Origin: Bacillota bacterium
GTDB lineage: Bacteria; Bacillota; Clostridia; Lachnospirales; Lachnospiraceae
Length of the DNA stretch: 64,000 nt
Assembly (NCBI GenBank): GCA_023386315.1
Contig: JAEWJZ010000001.1
Span: 62,001-126,000 of the forward strand
Reading direction: 5' to 3'
Position numbers and translations under genes: made by a program. Below the pieces are notes generated by a model that worked only from the letters and a program-made list of their open reading frames with translations, searched no databases and was not told the DNA's origin. Positions 8,449 to 15,767 of the stretch are shown piece by piece; the stretch's first letter is position 1, and the number at the start of each line of letters is the position of its first letter.

Positions 8449-9117
8449 GTGAGAATTCTATTATGTAATATTGCATGGATGAAATACTATAAGGGAGTAT
8501 CTGATCAGGACATTCCGGTAAATGGTGGCTCCTATGTTACAGAACATAAGGATGGAGGAGAAGTATACAATTTTTGTCCTATTAGCGCAGATGACGGATG
8601 CTATTATTATTATGGGTATGTGGAAACAAAGTTTAATAGGAAACCAGATAAATTCTCTGGCGAAAAGCAACACAATGAATTACATATTGAGAATATAGAA
8701 GGCTGTGCTGGATTGGAAGATGAGTCTTTTATTGAAGACGTATTGGTCATTTTTTGTGCGAAGCCGGATCGGGGGCACGAGAAAACGGATTCACATATTG
8801 TTGGCTGGTATAAACATGCCACGGTCTATCGAAATCATCAGGCAGTAAAGTTACAGCATGAAGATGGCGAAGTGTTTACTAAATGGTATAACATTTTAGG
8901 AAAAAAAGAGAATGCTGTCTTACTCCCTAGGAGCGTTAGATTTAAAAAGACTGACTGGTGGGCACCAAGGACAAAAGAAAATAGATTTGGATTTGGCCAA
9001 GCCAATATATGGTATCCGGCAAATAATGAAACGGATGCATCTAAAAAATATATTTGTAGAGTCGTTAAACTTATAGAAGAATATTGCGGTGAGAATTGGA
9101 TTGACTGGTATGAATAA
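8449..9117 (+). CDS. Conserved 222-aa protein of unknown function in a defence context
   Basis: GTG start behind a GGGGGAG site. The protein opens with MRILLCNIAWMKYYKG, has NGGSYV early, HIVGWYKHATVYR in the middle and FGFGQANIWY near the end; tryptophan and tyrosine are abundant and there is no signal peptide or membrane segment. From memory, this family is found in restriction or HNH-type contexts, and the GWYKHATVYR motif with many aromatics would suit recognition of a modified base or nucleotide, but this is inference only. It is followed after 62 bases by an AlbA-domain gene, and the pair is bracketed by repeat copies B and C. A decayed fragment of a second copy lies at 15610. Confidence 0.75.
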   Translation: MRILLCNIAWMKYYKGVSDQDIPVNGGSYVTEHKDGGEVYNFCPISADDGCYYYYGYVETKFNRKPDKFSGEKQHNELHIENIEGCAGLEDESFIEDVLVIFCAKPDRGHEKTDSHIVGWYKHATVYRNHQAVKLQHEDGEVFTKWYNILGKKENAVLLPRSVRFKKTDWWAPRTKENRFGFGQANIWYPANNETDASKKYICRVVKLIEEYCGENWIDWYE

Positions 9118-9179
9118 GCGGTTTGCGGAGAAGTGCTAATTCAATTTGTCACTCATCATAGAACTTGAAAGGTAAATAA

Positions 9180-10481
9180 ATGAAATATTATGACATTGCA
9201 CTTGTGGAAGAAAGAGTATCACAGCTAATCATACAGAAATGTGAAGGTGCCTATTGGGATTTTAAGCAGGAGTGGCACTTAAATCTAAGCCGTTTATTGC
9301 ATGATATTCTTTGCATGGCTAATAATCTATTAGATGAAGACAGTTATATTATTATAGGTGTCCAAGATGATGGCACTATCTGCGGTATTAATGATGATGA
9401 CAGCAATCGGAAAACACAGGCTAAACTCATTAACTGGTTATCTCAAATAGAGTTTGCTGGAGATAGGCCTGATGTTCAGGTATATCAGGATATTGACTGT
9501 GATTCAAAGAAAATTGATGTAATTGTAATCAGCCAGAAAAATAATGGCCCCTATTACCTTAAAGAACGCTATCAGGAAGTATCTCCTAACAATATCTATA
9601 CCCGTGTAGGGGATACCAACACGCCAATAAATGAATCTGCCACTTTCTTTCAAGTTGAAACACTTTGGAGAAAAAGATTTGGGATTCTCAACAGTGTCCA
9701 GGAAAAAGCTGTTAAGTATATTTATGATCTGAGTAACTGGGAATTTATTGACAGCAACGGTACCGAAGATGCAGTTTGGTATTACAAAGGGGATCCAGCT
9801 TATACAATTACAACAAAAGAAAACAGCGATGTTGAGTCTACCAAAGCAATAGATTCAAGATATTATTATCTGTGCGTATTTATTAATATTGCTTATCATC
9901 CTGGAATGGGGTTTGAAGATGTGACTTTAAGGTATAATACTCTACGGCTTTTTGAAGGATCTATTTCAATGATTGACGAATGCCGCACCAAAGTAATTGA
10001 TGGGTTTGGATATCTTATTAAAGGTACCTTACATCATGGGATATACGAATTTGTTTTTGCTAATATGTGTGGTAATTATTCTGACGAGGCAAAAGAACAA
10101 ATTGAAAGAGTAGTGCCAATTTATAAAAACATAGAGGAGCAACATCAATTTGAGGAGTATGCTAATTCAAAAGGCTGGAGTAGGTTCAATTCCGTCAACT
10201 CAATATATGATGGGGGATATAGAGACCGTGTTGAATCTTGCAAAGTAGAAACTCCTAAAGTAGTGAATAGAGTATCTGAAGATCGAAACATAGAGCAGTT
10301 ATTGGAACAGCAGAAGGCTGGTTCTCTATTCAATTTCTATAATGAAAGAGATTTCAGTGCTGATGAGCAAACGGCAATTACCCGTAAACTTAAAGAAGGA
10401 TATGTATTTGTCGAAATGTTGAAAGAATGGAGGGAAGACGCACAACTCCAGAAAAACGAATTGGAACCTATTATTAACTGA
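9180..10481 (+). CDS. AlbA_2/Schlafen-type domain protein
   Basis: 433 residues. The N-terminal about 150 residues carry the Schlafen AlbA_2 (divergent AAA-4) pattern: YWDFKQEW, then LLHDILCMANN, DSYIIIGVQDDG and YTRVGDTNTP, a domain thought to bind nucleic acid or nucleotide and frequent in phage-defence genes. The remaining about 280 residues do not match anything I recognise and end in a charged helical region. The ATG follows AAAGG. It is downstream of the 222-aa gene in the same direction, so the two probably act together; the first could recognise and the second act, but this is a guess. Confidence 0.8.
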   Translation: MKYYDIALVEERVSQLIIQKCEGAYWDFKQEWHLNLSRLLHDILCMANNLLDEDSYIIIGVQDDGTICGINDDDSNRKTQAKLINWLSQIEFAGDRPDVQVYQDIDCDSKKIDVIVISQKNNGPYYLKERYQEVSPNNIYTRVGDTNTPINESATFFQVETLWRKRFGILNSVQEKAVKYIYDLSNWEFIDSNGTEDAVWYYKGDPAYTITTKENSDVESTKAIDSRYYYLCVFINIAYHPGMGFEDVTLRYNTLRLFEGSISMIDECRTKVIDGFGYLIKGTLHHGIYEFVFANMCGNYSDEAKEQIERVVPIYKNIEEQHQFEEYANSKGWSRFNSVNSIYDGGYRDRVESCKVETPKVVNRVSEDRNIEQLLEQQKAGSLFNFYNERDFSADEQTAITRKLKEGYVFVEMLKEWREDAQLQKNELEPIIN

Positions 10482-10495
10482 ACCTATATTATCTA

Positions 10496-10729
10496 CTGTA
10501 TCGAATGGAAAAGCGAAAAACCCCTATAATTTTAGTTTTAAGTATCTAAAGGGAAAACGACAAAACCATATGATTTTAGTTTTTCGGTTTCTAGAAAAAT
10601 GGTCAAAAACCACAAAACAGCAGTTAATTTTTTTCGGATAACTGAAAAATTTTAGATAAAACTCCGGAAGTACCGTACCCCTTATAATGACTGGGCTGGG
10701 AGAGTTTTGTCTTTGGAAAACGACAAATC
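10496..10729 (+). repeat. Dispersed repeat, copy C
   Basis: Starts TGTATCGAATGGAAAAGCG 15 bases after the stop of the AlbA gene and shares with copy B the ATGATTTTAGTTTTTCGG, ACTCCGGAAGTACC, CCCCTTATAATGACTGGGCT, GGGAGAGTTTTGT and GGAAAACGACAAA blocks, with extra CACAAAACAGC and CGACAAAACC units. Confidence 0.9.
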
Positions 10730-10747
10730 AAATAGACGTAAGCTCAT

Positions 10748-10771
10748 AGTTTTGGGGTATACCTCAAAACT
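10748..10771. repeat. 24-base near-palindrome
   Basis: AGTTTTGGGGTATACC followed by TCAAAACT, a dyad centred on GGTATACC with one mismatch pair. It could be a terminator-like hairpin without a U-run or a protein-binding site. The rest of 10772-11141 holds no supported gene: a 60-codon frame at about 10806-10983 has a ribosome-like site but no start codon. Confidence 0.5.
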
Positions 10772-11141
10772 TATTTCCGGATATAAATTGTAGTCCTTGT
10801 TTTAAAGGAGGAAAATCCTATTTCCGAGCATTTGGCAGCATTATCCAACACAATATTGGAAATCTGCTGAATGCGAAGATAAATCCGGTTATACAGTATT
10901 TAGAGATTGTAGTCTGAGGAAGTTAGCTATTAAATTTCAAAATGATAAAGAGTGGGATGATATGCAAATGAATTTTTCAGATGTTCTTCCTTGCTATTGT
11001 TGAAATTAGTCAATTTTTAATTGATAATTTTTTGTGTGTATGACATTATGGAGTAATTACTGTAGCTTTACTCAATCTATAGTATTATCGAGTAAACAGA
11101 AATTTCCCGTAAAGGGTTATTATAAAAGGAGGAACTAAATT

Positions 11142-11429
11142 ATGCGATATGCAAAAAAAGATCCTAAGAACGTCCACAATGAAGATATTATGATTCAAGG
11201 TGCAACGTATGAACCAACAACTTGTGTTGATGATGATTCTATGAACCCTGGATTTGATAAAACAAACTTAACAATGGGTAGTAATCCAGACGGTAAATAT
11301 GATCCTAATGCGTTTTATAAAATCTTTGATCAAATGATTGAAGAAGGTAAGCTTCACACAAAAGAGGGTAAGCTAATTGCCAAAAGGGTAGGACCCATTT
11401 TGTATGATAAAGAAGGAAACATAATTTAA
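11142..11429 (+). CDS. Small hypothetical protein (95 aa)
   Basis: ATG behind a textbook AAAGGAGG site, and followed 20 bases later by a hairpin terminator, so it looks like a real monocistronic gene. The product is hydrophilic and acidic, with CVDDDSMNPGFDK in the middle and KLIAKRVGPILYDKEG at the end; no membrane segment, no family that I recognise. It lies between repeat copies C and D, that is, in the position of a cassette between defence modules. It might be an anti-toxin, an accessory factor or an element-maintenance protein; none of these is shown. Confidence 0.6.
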   Translation: MRYAKKDPKNVHNEDIMIQGATYEPTTCVDDDSMNPGFDKTNLTMGSNPDGKYDPNAFYKIFDQMIEEGKLHTKEGKLIAKRVGPILYDKEGNII

Positions 11430-11450
11430 TATGATTACGAATTTTTATAT

Positions 11451-11487
11451 AAAAAAGCCATGACAATTTTTAAGCCATGACTTTTTT
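11451..11487 (+). terminator. Intrinsic terminator after the 95-aa gene
   Basis: AAAAAAGCCATGAC pairs with GCCATGACTTTTTT (12 of 14 positions) around the 9-base loop AATTTTTAA, ending in six T residues. Confidence 0.65.
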
Positions 11488-11695
11488 AATTGGAGCCAAT
11501 CATAGTTTGAGTAGGGTAGTGCATTACTCCACCCTAACCGCATACGGGGTAATCATTATAACTGATCCTGTTTTAATTTTTAGAGGCACTCTTTTTATTA
11601 AGCGGTTCTTTCCACACATAGTTGAAGTGACGATTTCTGAAGTCGGTATAGGTCATTTTTTCGTCTTAACAGCAAAGGATAATTTATTAAATCAA

Positions 11696-11796
11696 CTAAC
11701 TCCGGAAAGAACCTATTAAGCGCTTACTAAATATTAGCTTGGGAGGGTTTTGTCACATATATTTGGAAATCGACAAAACTATGAAAGCGACAAAAC
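11696..11796 (+). repeat. Dispersed repeat, copy D (right part only)
   Basis: AACTCCGGAAAGAACC, a CTTGGGAGGGTTTTGTC block and CGACAAAACTATGAAAGCG line up with the right halves of copies A-C. It is followed directly by the second copy of the second module. Confidence 0.75.
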
Positions 11797-11807
11797 GATG
11801 TTATGTG

Positions 11808-11985
11808 TAACACAGAAATTTTGATTAACAGCTACATTGCCAGCGGCGCCTTCATCTTGAGACTGGATTGCTGGCCAAGACTATCCCCAGGAAATTGAAT
11901 TACTGACTTTAAATAGCCTCCAGGATGCTGGTGCCGTGAGATTTACATACCGGAAACAACTATCGCATTTTTATATTAGTATTGA
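11808..11985 (+). repeat. Dispersed repeat, second module (copy 2)
   Basis: ACACAGAAATTTTGATTAACAGC, GCGCCTTCATCTTGAG (split here), TTGCTGGCCAAGA, CCCCAGGAAATTGAATTACT, GACTTTAAATAG and TAGTATTGAATA match the module at 7624-7934 with about 100 bases missing in the middle. The gap 11430-12238 otherwise contains only the leader of the next gene. Confidence 0.75.
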
Positions 11986-12061
11986 ATATCCCCCCATCTC
12001 CAGTACCCAAATCAACTAGATTAGCTAACCGTTAAAACCGTGAAAATTACCACTTTTCTCG

Positions 12062-12090
12062 TTGTTATATGGAATATTTTAGTATATAAT
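12062..12090 (+). promoter_or_regulatory. Promoter of the Sll1717-type ATPase gene
   Basis: TTGTTA at 12062-12067 and TATAAT at 12085-12090, 17 bases apart, giving a leader of about 140 bases that contains the hairpin at 12145-12181. Confidence 0.6.
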
Positions 12091-12144
12091 AATTAATAAA
12101 GTAAATGGTTGTAGAATATATGTTTTTATATTTAAAACTTGGAA

Positions 12145-12181
12145 ATCTTACTTTAACACTAAAAGACAGTTAAAGTAAGAT
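12145..12181 (+). repeat. Perfect 13-bp inverted repeat in the leader of 12239
   Basis: ATCTTACTTTAAC and GTTAAAGTAAGAT flank an 11-base loop. There is no U-run, so it is more likely an operator, an RNA stability element or a translation-linked structure than a terminator. It lies 57 bases before the start codon. Confidence 0.7.
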
Positions 12182-12238
12182 GATCTTGATTACCGGCTAA
12201 ATAACAAAAATAAACTTTATAAATATTAGGAGGTTAGC

Positions 12239-13810
12239 ATGGCTACAGATAATTTGTATCTTAAAGATTTGGTCTTTGGAAAAACCGATGCTTACAACGA
12301 GTTATTGGAATATGGTGTTGATAATTTTTCTCGTTCATTTTTACCTAATAATACTTACAATATCGAAAGCTTTATAAATGGCTCAAAGTATTATATTTAT
12401 GGAGGGAAAGGAACTGGAAAAACTGCCTTTTTAAAATATTTAGAATGTATACTGTCTGACTCATACGAAAACCTCGTTATACCGATAAGATATAAAAGTG
12501 AGTTTGATTCTGAAGATAAGAAAGATATATTAAAGGCTTCTGTAGCAAGTACTATTCATGAGGAAGTAATTGATACGATGGATTTCACAGAGGTCAAAGA
12601 TTGTATTGCAGCATGGCAACTGTATTTAATAAGTAGAATTATCAAAGGTCTAAAAAATGATGGAGAATATCAAGTGTTTGATTACAATAAAGAATACACT
12701 ATAATAGCTCAGCTTATTAAGAGTGTTTATTCAGATCAGTCAAACCGTATAGTTCCTAAAATAAGCAAAGGTTGTGTATCTGTAAATCTATCAAATCTCA
12801 AAGGCTTAAGCGCGGAAATTGAATTGGAAATAGGATTAGAGAAGGAACAAAGGCGTGTAAATTATCAAAAACTTGCAAAGAAAGTAATTGAATTGTTTAC
12901 TATGCTTAACTTAATATCATCACCCAACAAGGTATGGATTCTTTTCGATGAATTAGAACTATCTGTACAATCGAACAAGATGTATCAAAGAGATATTGGG
13001 CTTGTGCGTGACCTTGTTCTGGCCGTTGAGCGTATAAATAATACATGTCGTAAAGCTCATTATCCTATTCATATCATTGCATCTTTGCGCAGTGAAGTAA
13101 TCAATAGTGTTTACACTTCAGGTTTTGAAATTAATAAACCCATTGAAGATTTTGGTAAAGAAATAACTTGGTATATCCGTGGAGGAAGTTATAGTGACAG
13201 TCCTCTTATTTCCATGATTGAACAGAAAATCCGTGTTAGCGAACAAAATTTTAATATTAACGATGATGGAGATTTGTGGTCAAAATATTTTCCACCGACA
13301 ATCAATAATATAGATAGCAAGGAATATATCCTGCGATATACGTGGCATCGTCCTAGAGATATTGTAAGAATGCTAGGAATTGTTCAGGAAAGCGCTGGTG
13401 ATTCAAAATACTTTACTCAAGATCTATTTGACAAAAACATGCGAGACTATTCTGAAAAAAGTTGGATTGAAATAGCAGAAGATTTAAGCTTGATCTATAA
13501 TAACGGTGATTTGAAAGCAATTAAGAGGCTTTTTACAAATATTGCAGTACCCTTTACGTTTGGCGATCTGAGGAGGCGCCTAGATGAACTTGGCGAGATA
13601 TATGAATATGTTGCTGATTTTAAAAAAAGGCATTCTTTAATAGACGTTCTTGATCAATTATTCGATGCGGGTGTTATTGGTAATAGTGGTCAAAGAATGT
13701 TATTTAAGTTTTTGAAAGACGGTGATTTGGACCCAACAGGAAAAATGATTATTCATATTCCACTAAGGAATTATTTTGCTGTACAATCAGCAGTAAAACA
13801 ACTTGATTAA
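12239..13810 (+). CDS. P-loop ATPase, Sll1717 family (predicted defence)
   Basis: 523 residues. Walker A is GGKGTGKT at residues 55-62, and a Walker B-like WILFDELELS lies near residue 233, followed by an arginine-rich HIIASLRSEV sensor segment and WHRPRDIVRML, the pattern of the STAND/KAP-like Sll1717 family. These stand-alone ATPases are frequent in defence islands, although a mechanism is not established to my knowledge. ATG is preceded by AGGAGG. The gene has its own promoter and leader hairpin. A weak hairpin with a T-run follows it (about 13822-13870). Codon use is AT-rich, like the whole island. Confidence 0.8.
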   Translation: MATDNLYLKDLVFGKTDAYNELLEYGVDNFSRSFLPNNTYNIESFINGSKYYIYGGKGTGKTAFLKYLECILSDSYENLVIPIRYKSEFDSEDKKDILKASVASTIHEEVIDTMDFTEVKDCIAAWQLYLISRIIKGLKNDGEYQVFDYNKEYTIIAQLIKSVYSDQSNRIVPKISKGCVSVNLSNLKGLSAEIELEIGLEKEQRRVNYQKLAKKVIELFTMLNLISSPNKVWILFDELELSVQSNKMYQRDIGLVRDLVLAVERINNTCRKAHYPIHIIASLRSEVINSVYTSGFEINKPIEDFGKEITWYIRGGSYSDSPLISMIEQKIRVSEQNFNINDDGDLWSKYFPPTINNIDSKEYILRYTWHRPRDIVRMLGIVQESAGDSKYFTQDLFDKNMRDYSEKSWIEIAEDLSLIYNNGDLKAIKRLFTNIAVPFTFGDLRRRLDELGEIYEYVADFKKRHSLIDVLDQLFDAGVIGNSGQRMLFKFLKDGDLDPTGKMIIHIPLRNYFAVQSAVKQLD

Positions 13811-14053
13811 TATGTGTATCCACCATATTCATTATCCTCCACTAAATAAAACGTTGGTGGGGGTTTTTACTTAGGACAGGATCGATTTATTGCCAAGGCC
13901 TATAATTAGAAACTATGATGTGATAAATAAAGAATAAACGTGCCTTAGGTTCTGGAACTGTAGATAAAATACTAGAAGATTAACAGTTTTGAAGAAAAAG
14001 GATTCAGGAATTATTAATAAAATACACTGACGAAAATAAAAAGGGGGGCCGCA

Positions 14054-14569
14054 ATGAAGAGTCCAATTGTTGAGCCAAGTAAAAGAGAGCATTGTTATAT
14101 ACAGGCACGAAATTTCTATCATGCAGCTGTACGGTGTGGAAGAGTAGAAGAGAATGAAGAAAGTGGAATGAATCAGAATCTAGTTATTCCGGAATGTGTA
14201 AATATTGTATTTTCATGTGAATTATTTTTAAAAGTTCTTCTATATAAAGACGATGAAATTATAAGAGAACACAATCTTTTAAAACTATATAAAACGTTAG
14301 ATGACACTATAAGGGATAAGATTGTTAATATTATTGGCATAGATGAATCTAGCTTTATTGGCATGTTAGAAGAATATGGTGATTTCTTTAAGGATATTCG
14401 TTATCAATTTGACTATAAAAGGTTTAAAGAGGGTTTAACGCTGCCATTGTTATTTTTTTATGGTCTAGCAAAAGCGCTGGATCAGTTTGTGCAGGAAACT
14501 ATTAATATTAAACCATATTCTTCAACCAGTGTGGACTTGTTTAATTTGGAAGATGAGGTGATTTTATGA
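14054..14569 (+). CDS. HEPN-like protein paired with a nuclease
   Basis: 171 residues, mainly helical. The segment IVFSCELFLKVLLYKDDE followed by REHNLLKLYKTL is typical of HEPN domains (small helical proteins, often RNases in toxin-antitoxin or abortive infection systems), and DIRYQFDYKRF near residue 118 resembles the end of such domains. A strict RX4-6H catalytic motif is not clear (RxH only), so it may be a non-catalytic HEPN or a sensor. Start ATG behind GGGGGG. Its stop overlaps the next start (ATGA), so the two products are translationally coupled. Confidence 0.6.
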   Translation: MKSPIVEPSKREHCYIQARNFYHAAVRCGRVEENEESGMNQNLVIPECVNIVFSCELFLKVLLYKDDEIIREHNLLKLYKTLDDTIRDKIVNIIGIDESSFIGMLEEYGDFFKDIRYQFDYKRFKEGLTLPLLFFYGLAKALDQFVQETINIKPYSSTSVDLFNLEDEVIL

Positions 14570-15504
14570 TAACGCATAAGCAGATGATTTATTATGCAAG
14601 TAATACTAAAAATTATCATCTAAAAAGTGCTGAAATATTACTTAGAAAAATTTTAACTACAGCAGGGGCAGATCCACTAATCACATATACCGAAATAGCA
14701 GATCAAACTAAAAGAGATAGAAGAAATGAGGTGCCGTATGATGTAGGTACTCTTTCTCTTATTTGCAACGAGTTAGACTTGCCTATGATTTCAGTATTGG
14801 TAGTCGGTAAGCAAAAAAACAAAATTTATAATAAGTATATGGCTGGTGACGGTTTTTATGATTTGTGGAGAGATAAGTATAATGATTCTACTCTAAATGA
14901 TTTGGAAATTTTTGATCTCGAATTGAAGAGAGTAAAAGAGTGTAAGGACTGGTGGAAGTTAGAGAAACACTTAAAGTTGAAGAATAGAATATTCAGTAAA
15001 GATTATATTCCAGTATCACAAGTCACATGTGATGAAATAGGTAAAAATTATAATTTTGAATACTATGATATTGATAAGCAGGATATAAGTTTGTCCAAAT
15101 ATGCTAGAGCTGAAAGAACTAAACGCCACCAGGAATTGGTACGGAAGATATCTTTAAAACTAAGTGAAAATGGATATAGGTTGTATGAGGGGATCATGGA
15201 CTGCGCTGCAGTTAAAACTGGTAATAAGCCTTTGCTTATAGAAGTTAAAACATTGGCTGAAGATAAGAGCGATGAATTGCATCAAGTTAGACAAGCTTTA
15301 GGACAGTTGTTATATTATGAAGAGTTTCATATTTATCAAATACCAGGAATTAATTATAAATCAGAAATAATAAAAATCGCTTATTTTGAACATAAAATCT
15401 CTAACCAATATATAGATTTTTTGAGTAAATTTAACTGTTATACTTTATGGCTAAATGAGATTACTGATGTTAATGGCATAGATAATGTTATCCAATTAAG
15501 CTGA
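14566..15504 (+). CDS. PD-(D/E)XK-type nuclease, partner of the HEPN-like protein
   Basis: 312 residues. The C-terminal half contains a PD-(D/E)XK core: Asp212 in GIMDCAAV, then Glu226 and Lys228 in LLIEVKT, then the helix QVRQALGQLLYYEEF, the usual QxxxGQLLxYE element of restriction-endonuclease-like proteins. The N-terminal half (TYTEIADQTKRD, VPYDVGTLSLICNELDLP) looks like a helical DNA-binding or specificity region. No ATPase or methylase is adjacent. The 4-base overlap with the HEPN-like gene suggests a two-component effector system. Function in defence is inferred from context. Confidence 0.7.
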   Translation: MITHKQMIYYASNTKNYHLKSAEILLRKILTTAGADPLITYTEIADQTKRDRRNEVPYDVGTLSLICNELDLPMISVLVVGKQKNKIYNKYMAGDGFYDLWRDKYNDSTLNDLEIFDLELKRVKECKDWWKLEKHLKLKNRIFSKDYIPVSQVTCDEIGKNYNFEYYDIDKQDISLSKYARAERTKRHQELVRKISLKLSENGYRLYEGIMDCAAVKTGNKPLLIEVKTLAEDKSDELHQVRQALGQLLYYEEFHIYQIPGINYKSEIIKIAYFEHKISNQYIDFLSKFNCYTLWLNEITDVNGIDNVIQLS

Positions 15505-15609
15505 TTTATTTTTAAGTAGAAGAATCTCAGAAATCTTATATTAAGCTTTCAAAGTGTTTGACTTATAATTTGCATTTTTCGTCAGGATTGGTGATAGAGA
15601 TTGGTTATA

Positions 15610-15690
15610 TGCTTCCCATGTTACAGTACATAAGGCTGCCGGGAGAAGAATACAATTTTTACCCTATTAACGCGGATGACAGATGCTTAA
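15610..15690 (+). pseudogene. Decayed fragment of the 222-aa family
   Basis: The DNA around TTCCCATGTTACAGTACAT to TACCCTATTAACGCGGATGA matches, with scattered changes and a frame disruption, the region of the gene at 8449 that encodes GSYVTEHKDGGEVYNF and CPISADDGC. Only about 80 bases are recognisable. It shows that a second member of this family once stood here, in front of the next nuclease gene. Confidence 0.75.
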
Positions 15691-15767
15691 GAGCGAAAAT
15701 AATTAAATTATAATAATAACCAAAATTATATTATTTAATAGACGGTTTGGAGAGTGATGACAAATAA

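Noticed and set aside
10806..10983. Open frame of about 58 codons after a strong AAAGGAGG
   Set aside because: No ATG, GTG or TTG start in frame near the site; the coding look could be a remnant, but no family is recognised.
11477..11719. 80-codon open frame on the plus strand
   Set aside because: Its ATG lies in the 3' arm of the terminator hairpin, it has no ribosome site, and its end runs into repeat copy D.
13822..13870. Terminator after the Sll1717 ATPase (CCACCA ... TGGTGG plus T-run)
   Set aside because: The stem is only 6 bp with a loop of nearly 40 bases; too weak to list as a feature.
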